A stretch of DNA of 64,000 nt from Astragalus membranaceus. Lineage: Eukaryota > Streptophyta > Magnoliopsida > Fabales > Fabaceae. Position numbers and translations under genes: made by a program. Positions 23,812 to 36,138 of the stretch are shown in pieces (position 1 is the first letter of the stretch; every line of letters begins with the position of its first letter). The notes under the pieces are model-generated. The model searched no databases. It was not told where the DNA came from and saw only the letters and a list, made by a program, of their open reading frames with translations. The DNA is taken from positions 151,542,605 through 151,606,604 of the forward strand of contig CM076846.1 of assembly GCA_039519185.1 (NCBI GenBank), given 5' to 3'.

Positions 23812-26030
23812 TGTAACAGCCCAAAATAATTAGTTAATTTATTTAATTAATTATCTAGGGTTGGTGTTTGAGAAAAATAAAATAAAATTATAGGAATAAT
23901 TATTTAGGGATTTTATGTGATAGAATATTAGAAATAATTAGTTGTTAGTATATGTGGATAGGTGGTGGCGAATTAGAGGTGTTAGTGGAGGCCCATGATT
24001 AAGTCATAAACTAAGAAAGCCCACGATTGGTTAAGTGAGCCTATAAATAAGGAGTTTTTAAGTTAGGGTTTCATTAGTTGAGAAAATTAGATTTTGTGAG
24101 AGAGTGAGAGCTAAGGAGTGACGGCCAAGGCAAGGAAAAAGAGAGGAATTTCGTGGCTTCCATAGAGAAAAAGAAAGAGAGGAGTTCGTGACCAAGAAAG
24201 AAAAGAGGAGAGAGAAGAAAAGCTAAGTTTTTTCAAGGTTTCTAAGCCTAAGGATTCGAGTTATTCAATAAGGTAAGGGGGCTCTCGTTCATAGTTAATA
24301 ATTTATAAACCACGAAATCATGGGTACTAGGTGTTAGGAGTAGTTTTTTAAATTGCTGTTGATGTTTATAATATCTATATGTGGCTGAAGTGTGATGGTT
24401 GTTTGTGTTGTTGAATTCACTGTTTTGAGATGTTCTGACATAGGTTTAGTATTTCAGTGACTGAGAACGTTTTACTAATTGAAAAATTATGTGGTTTGTC
24501 ATTTCGAAAACTTGATTGAATGCTTGTTAATTTGACGCTGGTTTGGTTGCGTTTAGAGTTGTGTAGCTCGAGATATGAATTCCACAAGTTAGGGTAATAT
24601 TCTGGAAGCATTCTGGACATAGGTTCGGTATTTTTAAAACTGGGAACTTTCTGTTCGTCAAAAAATTATGAGACTTTTTTTGTTAGAAAACAGACTTAAT
24701 TTCGGTCACTTTGGCACTGGTTTGGTTAAATTTGGAGTAGTGTAGCTCGAGTTATGAGCGTCCCAAGTCAGGTCAAATTTCGGGACTTAAACTAGGTATA
24801 GGTTCAGTGTTTCAGGTCTTGTGTCTTCAATTGAACTCTGATTTGAACGATTCTTTTTCCATTAGAAACTATACTCAAATTGCTTTTGTTAAGGCTAAGG
24901 TTTTGTTCCATTTGGTCAAGTTTAAGTTAGTTTAGAGTGATTTGAAGTAGAAGGACAGAATCTGTCCCGGATAGCTAAGTGATGTTTGAGTGTCTTTACG
25001 AAAATGCCCTTAGTGGCCAACGTGCGAGTGTTTTTGGTGATGTTTGGTGAGCTGAATATTTGTTAGATGTTGGTGAGCAGAATACTTATTAATTATTGGT
25101 GAGCTGAATTACTTATTGGTGAGCTAAATAATTACTGGTGAGCTGAATTAATGTTGGTGAGTGTGATAACCGTAGTTATGGTGTTTTTGTGTGTGTATGT
25201 TGCATGGTCCTAGAGTCTCATGATCATGTGCATATTTTGGTGAGCAGAAGGCTTCGGCCTTATTATAATTATATTTGGTGTGCAGAGGCTTCGGCCTAAT
25301 TTCGAAAATTGGTGAGCAGAGGCTTCGGCCTAGTTATTTTGGTGAGCAGAGGCTTCGGCCTATCTTGGTGAGTGCCCTCAAGGCAAGTTTTTGGTGTTGA
25401 TGGATCCACATGCATATGCCCAGTGGAGTTTTGGGTTGCATCTCATACATTGCATACGCGTCCTGTGTTTGATTGCGTCTTCTTGAACTAATGGTGTAAC
25501 TATGTTCTGGGTGTAACTATATTTGGTGTGACGGTACTTGGTGTAACAGTATTCGGCGTAACTGGATTTGGTGTAACTGTATTATTGGTGTAATAGATTG
25601 ATGGTATCCCTGGTGTGCCTATTATACTGTGTTTCTTGTTTTATCTATTATTATCTACGTAGTGAGACTCACCCTACTGCGTCGTGTTGCCTCGTATGTC
25701 GGCAACCTGCAGGTGACGGTGACTGAAGGTGGCTAGAGATTCTTCTTCTAGTATGGTCGAGTCGGCTCTGATACGTAGCACTCGGGAGGGTTGTCCTTGT
25801 GTCTTTCCTTATGTGTTATGTATATGCCTTTCTAAGTTGTAAACCTTTTGAAGTATGATTGCCAAGTGAAACCTTTTTATTTCCGCTGCATGTTTTTGAA
25901 AAGAAGTTAGTTATAATTAAAGTACTCTGTTTGCGAAGTGGTTTTCCGGTTCGAAAAATGTGACACTCTTTTGGCGCGAAAAACTCTGATATTTTTTAAT
26001 AAACCGTTGGGTAGAAAAAGGGGTGTTACA
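23812..26030 (+). repeat. Array LTR 4
   Basis: Two private single-base variants noticed: AAATTTCGGGACTT near 24777 (others CTGGACTT) and GTGTAACTATATTTGG near 25512 (others AACTGTATTTGG). These argue that the copies are real and not an assembly echo of one unit. Confidence 0.9.
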
Positions 26031-26335
26031 TTAGTGGTATCAGAGCAATGGTTGGTCCGTCCGGCCAAGTCATCGAGTCGTTGTGTCGGTTAGCGACCAA
26101 CTGTTGTCTTTTTAGTGCTAACCAATGTTTGCGTTGCAGGTACATCAAAAGTTGCCAATGGTAAGTGATCTAGTGGGGGAGACATCCCTACTAGTGTTAT
26201 GTGTATCCCTATGTGCTGTTGTCTGGTTTGTTTTTGACCTTCCCTGCTGTGTGAACTGTGTGTGATTGTTAGTGGGAGAGTGTTAGTTTTAGCGGGTAAA
26301 TTTCGAGGGCGAAATTCTTTTAAGTGGGGGAGAGT
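26031..26335 (+). mobile_element. Array internal domain 4
   Basis: Copy of the 305-bp PBS/PPT segment, with PBS at 26035-26046 and a purine tract ending at 26335. Confidence 0.9.
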
Positions 26336-28554
26336 TGTAACAGCCCAAAATAATTAGTTAATTTATTTAATTAATTATCTAGGGTTGGTGTTTGAGAAAA
26401 ATAAAATAAAATTATAGGAATAATTATTTAGGGATTTTATGTGATAGAATATTAGAAATAATTAGTTGTTAGTATATGTGGATAGGTGGTGGCGAATTAG
26501 AGGTGTTAGTGGAGGCCCATGATTAAGTCATAAACTAAGAAAGCCCACGATTGGTTAAGTGAGCCTATAAATAAGGAGTTTTTAAGTTAGGGTTTCATTA
26601 GTTGAGAAAATTAGATTTTGTGAGAGAGTGAGAGCTAAGGAGTGACGGCCAAGGCAAGGAAAAAGAGAGGAATTTCGTGGCTTCCATAGAGAAAAAGAAA
26701 GAGAGGAGTTCGTGACCAAGAAAGAAAAGAGGAGAGAGAAGAAAAGCTAAGTTTTTTCAAGGTTTCTAAGCCTAAGGATTCGAGTTATTCAATAAGGTAA
26801 GGGGGCTCTCGTTCATAGTTAATAATTTATAAACCACGAAATCATGGGTACTAGGTGTTAGGAGTAGTTTTTTAAATTGCTGTTGATGTTTATAATATCT
26901 ATATGTGGCTGAAGTGTGATGGTTGTTTGTGTTGTTGAATTCACTGTTTTGAGATGTTCTGACATAGGTTTAGTATTTCAGTGACTGAGAACGTTTTACT
27001 AATTGAAAAATTATGTGGTTTGTCATTTCGAAAACTTGATTGAATGCTTGTTAATTTGACGCTGGTTTGGTTGCGTTTAGAGTTGTGTAGCTCGAGATAT
27101 GAATTCCACAAGTTAGGGTAATATTCTGGAAGCATTCTGGACATAGGTTCGGTATTTTTAAAACTGGGAACTTTCTGTTCGTCAAAAAATTATGAGACTT
27201 TTTTTGTTAGAAAACAGACTTAATTTCGGTCACTTTGGCACTGGTTTGGTTAAATTTGGAGTAGTGTAGCTCGAGTTATGAGCGTCCCAAGTCAGGTCAA
27301 ATTTCTGGACTTAAACTAGGTATAGGTTCAGTGTTTCAGGTCTTGTGTCTTCAATTGAACTCTGATTTGAACGATTCTTTTTCCATTAGAAACTATACTC
27401 AAATTGCTTTTGTTAAGGCTAAGGTTTTGTTCCATTTGGTCAAGTTTAAGTTAGTTTAGAGTGATTTGAAGTAGAAGGACAGAATCTGTCCCGGATAGCT
27501 AAGTGATGTTTGAGTGTCTTTACGAAAATGCCCTTAGTGGCCAACGTGCGAGTGTTTTTGGTGATGTTTGGTGAGCTGAATATTTGTTAGATGTTGGTGA
27601 GCAGAATACTTATTAATTATTGGTGAGCTGAATTACTTATTGGTGAGCTAAATAATTACTGGTGAGCTGAATTAATGTTGGTGAGTGTGATAACCGTAGT
27701 TATGGTGTTTTTGTGTGTGTATGTTGCATGGTCCTAGAGTCTCATGATCATGTGCATATTTTGGTGAGCAGAAGGCTTCGGCCTTATTATAATTATATTT
27801 GGTGTGCAGAGGCTTCGGCCTAATTTCGAAAATTGGTGAGCAGAGGCTTCGGCCTAGTTATTTTGGTGAGCAGAGGCTTCGGCCTATCTTGGTGAGTGCC
27901 CTCAAGGCAAGTTTTTGGTGTTGATGGATCCACATGCATATGCCCAGTGGAGTTTTGGGTTGCATCTCATACATTGCATACGCGTCCTGTGTTTGATTGC
28001 GTCTTCTTGAACTAATGGTGTAACTATGTTCTTGGTGTAACTGTATTTGGTGTGACGGTACTTGATGTAATAGTATTCGGCGTAACTGGATTTGGTGTAA
28101 CTGTATTATTGGTGTAATAGATTGATGGTATCCCTGGTGTGCCTATTATACTGTGTTTCTTGTTTTATCTATTATTATCTACGTAGTGAGACTCACCCTA
28201 CTGCGTCGTGTTGCCTCGTATGTCGGCAACCTGCAGGTGACGGTGACTGAAGGTGGCTAGAGATTCTTCTTCTAGTATGGTCGAGTCGGCTCTGATACGT
28301 AGCACTCGGGAGGGTTGTCCTTGTGTCTTTCCTTATGTGTTATGTATATGCCTTTCTAAGTTGTAAACCTTTTGAAGTATGATTGCCAAGTGAAACCTTT
28401 TTATTTCCGCTGCATGTTTTTGAAAAGAAGTTAGTTATAATTAAAGTACTCTGTTTGCGAAGTGGTTTTCCGGTTCGAAAAATGTGACACTCTTTTGGCG
28501 CGAAAAACTCTGATATTTTTTAATAAACCGTTGGGTAGAAAAAGGGGTGTTACA
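26336..28554 (+). repeat. Array LTR 5 (terminal)
   Basis: Three private variants noticed: TTCTTGGTGTAACTG near 28029 (others TTCTGGGTG) and CTTGATGTAATAGTATT near 28061 (others CTTGGTGTAACAG). It ends GGGGTGTTACA and is followed by ATTGT, the right target duplication. Confidence 0.9.
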
Positions 28555-28556
28555 AT

Positions 28557-31161
28557 TGTAACATCCCCAATTTAGCTAATTGCATTTATCGAAATTAGCA
28601 AGAGGTCATAGATCATTAATTAGCTATTCTAAATAAGTTAGCATAATTAATTGCATATGAGATGATTGTCGTGGGTCAAATAAAATAATTATGTATTTGA
28701 TTATTAAATAATGTGAAGTGTGTACTATTAATTGATTGTTGAGTTATTTGGGGTTTAAATGAAAATAAGAGGACAGGGGTATTTTTGTCTTTTCCTTTAT
28801 AAAACACCACAGCTGAGTCATTAAATCATCACTCACTTCCATGAAACCATAACTAGGATTTTAGAATGAAATTATTGAATTAGTAGATGATTAGAAGTAA
28901 ACTAAAGTGATGAAATGAATTAAGGGCAAATTGGTCATTTCCACCCAAAATAAAACTTCAGTTCACTTAAAACTGAAACACACACACTCTCATGCTAAAC
29001 TTTCAGAAATTTTAGAAAGAATAGTGAGAGAGAGAGAGAGGGAAGAAACTCGAGGGTGAGGGAGAAAGAAGAAGAGAGGTCAACTTCCCACAACCTAGAT
29101 GCATATTGCATTTTATTTCACCATTTGATTTAGTTTTTAACCCTCTTCCTAATGATACCTGAAACAACACCCACATCTTCACCCTTTTCATTTCACCATT
29201 GCTGAAAACCCAAAGCTCAAAGTGAGAAAATAGAATTGTGAGAGCTTGCATGTCAAACTTAGTGCTCGCCTTAAGGAGACTAGAACTTACATTGTGCTAT
29301 GGAGTAGAGTTGTAGAGAATTCAGTAGCTGAACTTATTGGGGTCAATTTTTGGAGCATATGTGTTGCTGAGTTCGAGTTCTAAGTTGTTGGGTAGCTTGG
29401 GTTCGAGTGAGAGCACGATTCAACGATTGTTGATTTTCGTTCGGGTGACTCACATTACGGTTTTTGTGATTTTCATCACAATCGGTGAGTTCTATACTCG
29501 CTTAGGGTTTTGATTTTCGAAAATACGTTTGCATGTTTCATAAATCGAGTTGTCCTGTTTTTGTCTCATCAAATTGCATAAAACCGTATTTTGAAATTGT
29601 AAAATTTGGTGTTTTCGGATGAATGATTGAATGAGTGATTGATATGAATTGTTTGATGATGTGTTGTTGGACTGGAAATGTTTGTTGTTTGATACTGAAA
29701 CAATGCAGGTTTAAGTTGGGTATCAATCGGAATAAGTTTCGGAATCGATCGGAATGGGAAGCTCACACGAAAACAGGAATTTTAGTAATGCTGATAAGTC
29801 AGCATGACTCGTGCTGATTTTGGCACAACCCGTGCTGACCTTTCTGTCCAAAATTTATAAAACATGTTCAAATCCATTCTAATAAACTCCAAACCTTTCC
29901 AAATACCTTCCCCAACCCTATGTACTGACAAATAAACCGTAATCCGTGGAAAATACGTAGGTATGATTGATGTGATGTGAATTTCCCTAAGTTACAAATT
30001 AGGTGAAATGGATTGGTTAAATTAAAATAAACAAGTGTTGTTTTCCTTTATAGATTGGTTAAAACAATGCTTCTTTGTGTTTCATTGATAAATGGACTAT
30101 ATGTCCCATGAGGTTGAGGTAAATTTTATGATGTGGCAATTGGACTATGTGTCCCATGAAATTGAGGATAAAGAAAGTTAAGATATGAATGTTATGATGT
30201 GGATTGTGATTGAAATAGTTATGTTTGGATTGAATTGTGAATAATCCCTAACCTATGTTAATGAAAATTAGTAACCACGAGTGAGGTAATGACATGATAA
30301 ATGTTTAAACGGACTAAATGTCCTTTGAGGTTATGTTAATGTTTAAACGGACTAAATGTCTATTGAGGTTGAGGTTGAGGTTGTATATATGTATAAATTA
30401 TATATATTGAGGATGGGTGACGACCCTATTGAGGTTAGCGTACTAGGGGAGGGGAAGTCATGAGCCCTATGAACCTAGGCCCCTTGAGGTTTGCCCACAG
30501 TTTATGGTAAGCGGATTGGGTTCACCGAGAATATAAACAATCATTCACGGTGATATGCTAAGCAAAAAGAGGATTGTACGTAGTTATCTTATTGGACTAC
30601 GGACAATAGAAGCATAATTATATGCTATGTTATAAGAGGTTTGCACGTAGTTAACCGAAATTCGGGCTACGATTAAAATGATGCATAATGAAACACGAGA
30701 GTAGTAAGGGGTCTAGATAGGAGTCACTGAGATAATGTTTATCTCACCCTTCATGTTTTGTGGTTTTACAGAGAAATAGGGAAAAACTAAGGCGATGAGG
30801 CACGACTAGTCGGTGTGACCTAAAGGAGATGTTGAAGCTTCCTTCAGTCTAGTGTTTATGTTAATTCCCTTGTTTCCTTTGTAATTCCGATGTTATGACT
30901 TGTATTGATATTAGAAGTTATAAATCGTTTCCGCTATTTCTATATTGGATATTGAACATTAGGATGAGGGAAGGTTTATTAATATGTGGTTTTTATGTTC
31001 AGCCGTACTTCTATTTGAAGTTAATAACTATGAGGGATCGCTTGATGAATTTTTATCAAGTTTTAGTTTTGTTCAATATCTAAAGACAGGAATTTATCCT
31101 GATGTATGCCTTAAAGTGCATTCTAGTATTTCTTCTACGGTTGAAATATTAGGGTGTTACA
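28557..31161 (+). mobile_element. Ty3/gypsy-type 3' LTR interrupted at its first bases by the array
   Basis: Starts TGTAACATCCCC and ends GGGTGTTACA. It belongs to the same family as the minus-strand solo LTR at 10454-13076. The first three bases (TGT, 28557-28559) are shared with the array's right target duplication, so the array inserted 3 bp inside this LTR. The matching polypurine-like tract lies left of the array at about 16220-16236. A microsatellite-like ATTGAGGTTGAGG phrase and repeated ACTAAATGTCC(T/C) phrases occur near 30100-30380. Open frames in it are short and incidental. Its 5' LTR is not identified in the window. Confidence 0.75.
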
Positions 31162-31264
31162 TATTTTAACTGCTAGTTTTGCATTTACTCTCAGCTAGCT
31201 TATTTACTATTCGCTACCTTTGACCAAGCTGAGCCTTAAGAAAATGTGTGTGTGTTTTGGGGGG

Positions 31265-32200
31265 TGGGGCTTTATATTAGGCCATCACTTTTCCCACGCC
31301 CGTCCTTACTCGCCCCACATCCCCTAACTCCAAATATTCCAAAACCACCTTTAATGAGAGGACGTGTTTACGTGCGATTCGGTTGAGGCCAACCGAATAT
31401 ATTCGGCTAGACCCAACCGAACGTGTATTTTTAAGACACACCATTTTTTACCTCTTTTACACTATTCGGTTGACCTCAACCGAAATAGTTCGGTTGATGT
31501 CAACCGAAATATTTCTGTAAACTACTTTTTGAAAGGCAGTATTTTTGTATAGAATTAGTATTCAATACATACCCGTCAGTAATTAATAATGCATTATTTT
31601 TTACATTTTCTTAACAATTAAGAATGCATTATTTTTTACATTTTCTTAATGGGGATGCTTATCATCATACGATACAGACAAGAATGCATTGGATTTGCAG
31701 ATAGTTCTTGATGCTCTTCTCACTGCTTCTGCTTCTCCATATTCTGCAATTGACGTATCTGTTTTCTTTTCCTTTTCTTCTACTTCTTCCCCCTCACATA
31801 GGATAATTAAATTGGATTAGGTTCCATTTTCAATCACCGATTTAGTAGTGTTTATGACTATGTATCTCGGTTGTGACTATTGTTGCGGACTCCCTTTTTG
31901 TTATTTTATTTAATTAGTTAGGTCATCATTTTGGAAAAGTAGTTTACAAAAATATTCGGTTGACATCAACCGAACTATTTCGGTTGAGGCCAACCGAATA
32001 GTGTAAAAGAGGTAAAAAAAGGGGTGTGTCTCAAAAAAATACACGTTCGGTTGGGCGTAACCGAAAGTTTTCGGTTGACCCTAAACGAATCGGTGAAAAC
32101 AAACCGCCTCATTAATGGCCTTTTGGTCATTTCGCAGGGTTTGGGGGTGTGGGGTGAGTAGGGAGGGATGTGGGAAAAGCATAGGCCTTATATTATCCTT
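31265..32200. mobile_element. Foldback/Mutator-like element with long TIRs (TTCGGTTG-rich)
   Basis: Long terminal inverted repeats of about 270 bp. Left TATATTAGGCCATCACTTTTCCC (about 31273) pairs with right AAAAGCATAGGCCTTATATTA (complement), and the blocks around 31376-31520 and 31945-32095 mirror each other with repeated TTCGGTTGA...TCAACCGAA words. The spacer of about 400 bp has no gene. Exact ends and the target duplication could not be fixed. Confidence 0.65.
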
Positions 32201-32367
32201 ATGGAGAATGCACTCAGCTTGCGTCCACCAGCATATAGGAAGTTCGATCTGTTGGGCTTTCAACTTTTTCTCCAGGGCCTTCTATTAGGATAGACCGAAG
32301 CAAAATATTTATACTTAAAAAAAAATTATCAACTATGAATGTGGCTTTTGTGTACCAGAAACAAGAT

Positions 32368-33474
32368 GATGGGTCTTTTTTATACCCCCACCACATCACA
32401 ATATACCCCCATCAAATATGAAAATCTCAAAATACCCTTCATAATTTTGACTCAATCGGATTTACCTTATAAATAGGTAAATCCGCTTTGAGATTAATCA
32501 AAGGCGGACTTATCTACCTAGATGGGGGTACATCCGCTTTGTTATTTTTAAAATCGGATTTACCTAGTGGGTATATAAATACGATTTCCCTAAAAAAAGA
32601 AAATCGGATTTACCCCACCTAAGGTAAATCCGATTTTGTTATTAAAAATAATTGTTTTTTATTTAAAATTTTAAAAAAGGTTATAAAAATGCTACTAAAA
32701 ATCTATTAAAGAGTCAAAACTAATCCAAAAATTATAAAAACACCACTAAAAATCTAATAAAACTAAAATAAGGTTATGCAAATTTTTTTAGATTTTTTCG
32801 AAATTATGAAAAATTAAAAAACATTAATAAAAAATAGTAAACGATGGAATTATAGATTTTGAGCTCCCCTGTCCTGAAAGAAATTTCTTCTTGAGGAGTA
32901 TTGATCCTTGATTTTTTTTTTCGAATTTATTGGCTGTAGTTTCATTACAATTTGAGTAGGTTGCCCGAAAACCGATTTTTTTTTAGCCTAAATTATTCGC
33001 TTGACGTACAACATCGTCACGTGTTAATGAACTACACACTAAACAGGACCAAAAGACGGTCGAAATTCATATCTAATTTTTTAACTGATTTATTTATTTA
33101 TTAATTAGGTTAAAAAAGCAGATTTACCCCCACATAAGGTAAATCCGCTTTTGTTATTTAAAAGCGGATGTACCCCCACATAAGCTAAATCCGCTTTTAA
33201 AAATAACAAATCGGATTTACCCCACACCTAAGTTAAATCCGCTTTGTTATTTTTAAAAACGGATCTACCCCCACCTTAAATAAATCCGCTTTTAATTTTT
33301 AAAAATTTTCAGTGGAAATCGGATTTACCTCACAGATACATAAATCAAATTTCCAAAAAAAAAAATTGAAATCAGGATATGTTCGGGTTTTTTAAATTTT
33401 GTGAAGGGCAATTGCGTCTTTTCGCAGGGTTCGTGGGGGTATAATTGAATATGATGGGGGTACAAAAAAAACCC
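32368..33474. mobile_element. Foldback element, GGATTTACC family, copy 1
   Basis: Outer inverted ends GGGTCTTTTTTATACCCCC (left) and GGGGGTACAAAAAAAACCC (right) are mirror images. Inside are many inverted copies of AAATCCG(A/C)TTT and GGATTTACC. The central 32640-32890 segment (CTACTAAAAATCTATTAAA, AGTAAACGATGGAATT and so on) closely matches 62270-62520 in copy 2. The target duplication is not clear for this copy. Mutator-like by analogy with copy 2. Confidence 0.75.
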
Positions 33475-33477
33475 TAT

Positions 33478-34255
33478 AAAGATAAGTTCAAATTACCAAA
33501 ACTTTCAATTTTACCCATAACATACCCCCACATTTGTGTTCATTCCGGATTTATATTTTTTGACATTAATCCAGAAAGTATTTTTGACTTCTGGATTTAT
33601 GTTTTTGTCATAAATACGGAATTAAATAAATAATATACCGGATTTATGTCAGAAAAACATAAATCCGGAATTGAATATTAAACTTTGGAAGTGTTTTAAA
33701 AAAAATTGACTTTTACCTACAGACAGAAATCATCACTAAAAGTGGTGAAACACAATTAAAAGACTTTTGAATTTATGTTTTGAGATAAATCCGGAATGTA
33801 TTTTTTTTAATTTCGGATTTATGTTTTTGATATAAATCCGGAATTAAGAAAATACGTTCCAAATTTATGTCAAAAAAATAAATCCGGAATGAAAAATTAA
33901 TTTTGGAAGTGTTTTAAAAAAAATTGATTTTTACCCACGGACAGAGACCGTCACTACAAACTGTTTGACATAATGCTCACATTTAGTGACAGTTTCTGTT
34001 CGTGGGTAAAAGTCAATTTTTTTTAAAAGCTTATCAAATTTAATTTTTCATTCCAGAGACATAAATCCGGAATGTATTTTTTTAATTCCGAATTTATGTC
34101 AAAAACCTATATCCGGAAAGTATTTTTTTGACTTCCGGATTTATGTTTTTGTACATGATTTTGGGAATAGTATAAATTTTTGAAGGGTATTTTGGGATTA
34201 AATGAAAATTAGAGGGTATGAAATCTAATGAGGGGGTACGAAAATCTTCATCCAT
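33478..34255. mobile_element. Foldback element, TCCGGATTTATG type
   Basis: Mirror-image arms carry repeated CCGGATTTATG/CATAAATCCGG words. The innermost pair is TTTTTACCCACGGACAGAGA (33929) and CTGTTCGTGGGTAAAAGTCA (33994). The outer right arm (GAAGGGTATTTTGGG..., GAGGGGGTACG) resembles the outer arm of the neighbouring GGATTTACC family. There is no coding sequence and the borders are approximate. Confidence 0.55.
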
Positions 34256-34349
34256 ATTTTTAATGGAAGCCAATTAATAATTATCAAAGTTTTATTTTAG
34301 ACTAATTCCAACAGAGATAAATATACCTATTCATAAAATACTATTGATG

Positions 34350-34389
34350 GGGGTTTTTGAGCCCTAGGCCTGCAACTCAACAAAAAAAT
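34350..34389 (+). mobile_element. Short poly-A-tailed retroinsertion with 13-bp target duplication
   Basis: A 40-bp insert (GGGGTTTTTGAGCCCTAGGC...CAACAAAAAAAT) sits between perfect direct repeats AATACTATTGATG at 34337-34349 and 34390-34402. The A-rich 3' end with a long target duplication is the signature of LINE-machinery insertion, so this is probably a 5'-truncated SINE or LINE tail. Confidence 0.55.
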
Positions 34390-34493
34390 AATACTATTGA
34401 TGAGATTTGAATTACTATACTCTAAGTCCATTGTCACACACTATTGGTTATATTGAATTTTGCTTATTCTAATTAAGCATTTAGGGTATGTTT

Positions 34494-34729
34494 GGGAGGG
34501 AGATTAATTAGGAGGGTTTTGGAGGGGAGGACTTTGGATGACTTGGTCTATATTTTAATATATATTTGAGATTTTAAAATATTGAAAGAATAATATGATA
34601 GGTAATGATAAACCATTGTTAATCACACTTCATTTTTGTTTAGAAATATTTTATAGCTTCCTCAATTTAGAATTCAAAATCAAGCCCTCCCTTCCCCTCC
34701 CCTCTTAAACCCTCCATCTAAACATACCC
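34494..34729. mobile_element. PIF/Harbinger (Tourist-like) MITE, 236 bp
   Basis: Left end GGGTATGTTTGGGAGGG and right end CCCTCC...AAACATACCC form a long imperfect inverted repeat. TTA flanks it at 34491-34493 and 34730-34732, the superfamily's 3-bp target duplication. Confidence 0.75.
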
Positions 34730-34732
34730 TTA

Positions 34733-36138
34733 GGATTTTATTAGCTTTAGTAAGTTAGCTACTAGAGCTGTTAGAGCTAGTTTACTGATTCAGTTGTGTG
34801 TAAATAACTAATTGTGCAATATTACTTCTAATTGAGTTCTAACACGGCTGAGACATTTTCACTGCAGGAATATTAATTTTTTTATTGACGCCTTAAATAT
34901 TGAAGTTATTACACAAACACACAATGAATAATGGCTGACGAAATGAGTTGAGCATGCATTATTTACAACCTGCAGGTATTAGTACCAGAGATGCCATTTG
35001 CATCATCTCATGTGACTTTAAGATAATTTATTGTCACTTGTTAGACGGTGGCAAACTGCTCTTAAATTGAGCCATTTTTTGAAGTTAAAATTTGCAAGCA
35101 CAGATCTATCTATAAGCATTTATCACAGTAACATCTCAATCTGTTCATGACAACTTAGCACACATGCAGATACTGACAAGTGCTTTTAAACTTGTACAGA
35201 AATGAAGAAAGGCATTATAAAAGATCAGATGTACATATAAGGCTTAGATCCAATGCACTTCCGGTTGTTGACAAGGCTACTTGTGATCAAAAAGCAACGG
35301 AGCTGGAACTAACTCAGGACCACACATGCAAAATTAATATATCTAAATATATATGTGGGTAACATTACCTAGTTGAATGTAAGGCGTTGCATTGATTGGA
35401 GGGAGTACAAGTTTGTGGGAGCAGAAAAATCTTGATTCCAGGCAGTTCTCTCCAATTTTGTTCCTGATTTTTTGAACAATTTCTCATAAGAGACCTAGTG
35501 GTGGCCTGAGTATGGATCGGAGAGGCGACCACCCAGAGCACTATTTTTTTGTAGGGCACCAAATTTTGTTTTCTTACCATATATACAGATATTAAGATAA
35601 ATAAAATATAAATTTAAAAGTAAATAATAATTTTTTGATGAAAGTTTTAGAGGTTTAACACATTAATTAAAGTCAAGCCGTATTGGATTAGGTTCTTTGA
35701 AGACATTAAATTGTTTTCCTAATGCATGCATGACTTATAAAACAAAATTAGCTATTTATCTCACTATTGCACCGGTGAAGAAGCTAAATTGAATTTACAA
35801 CTTACTTATCATAAGATAGATTAAATAGTCTTGCTTTGATTCCACTAAACTATTTTTAAAATAATCTTAATTATAAAGTTATGAGGGAATCATTTTTTTT
35901 GTTTACCTAAGACACCCAAAATCTAAGGACCGACCTTGAATAGACCCTAGATTGATAGTCTTCTCTTTTCTTCTTGTTTCCCACATGCTTACTCCATCGG
36001 AGGTAATCTTGATCGAGATACTATTGAGTACTAAATGTATGTAGGTACTTCTTCCTGCAAAAATTCGAATCTTGATTCATCACGTTATGAAAGACTAGCC
36101 TTTTCCAATATACTTAATATCCGTTAGTGAGATGGATA
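34733..36138. other. Intergenic, nothing recognised
   Basis: AT-rich sequence. Open frames are under about 72 codons with no recognisable motif, and I see no terminal repeats or RNA genes. Confidence 0.5.

Larger units (their letters stand above)
16235..28559 (+). mobile_element. Tandem array: five LTRs and four short internal domains of a non-autonomous LTR retrotransposon
   Basis: The array body is 16240-28554 (12,315 bp), a repeat of exact period 2524 bp: a 2219-bp LTR (TGTAACAGCCC...GGGGTGTTACA) plus a 305-bp internal segment with a primer binding site at one end and a purine tract at the other. Structure is LTR-int-LTR-int-LTR-int-LTR-int-LTR. The whole is flanked by a perfect 5-bp duplication ATTGT at 16235-16239 and 28555-28559. 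No internal junction carries its own duplication. There is no gag or pol, so movement must have relied on enzymes from another element. The copies differ by only a few single-base changes by eye. Likely routes are unequal crossover or replication slippage between LTRs after a single insertion, or insertion of a multi-LTR product. Confidence 0.9.

Noticed and set aside
16845..27144. A 67-codon minus-strand frame repeated five times (first at 16845-17048)
   Set aside because: It lies inside the LTR, is antisense to the element and recurs only because the LTR does. No domain or codon pattern supports it.
10454..31161. Pairing the LTRs at 10454-13076 and 28557-31161 as the two ends of one element
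   Set aside because: They are in opposite orientation and the first lies inside a CACTA element; an LTR pair must be direct repeats.
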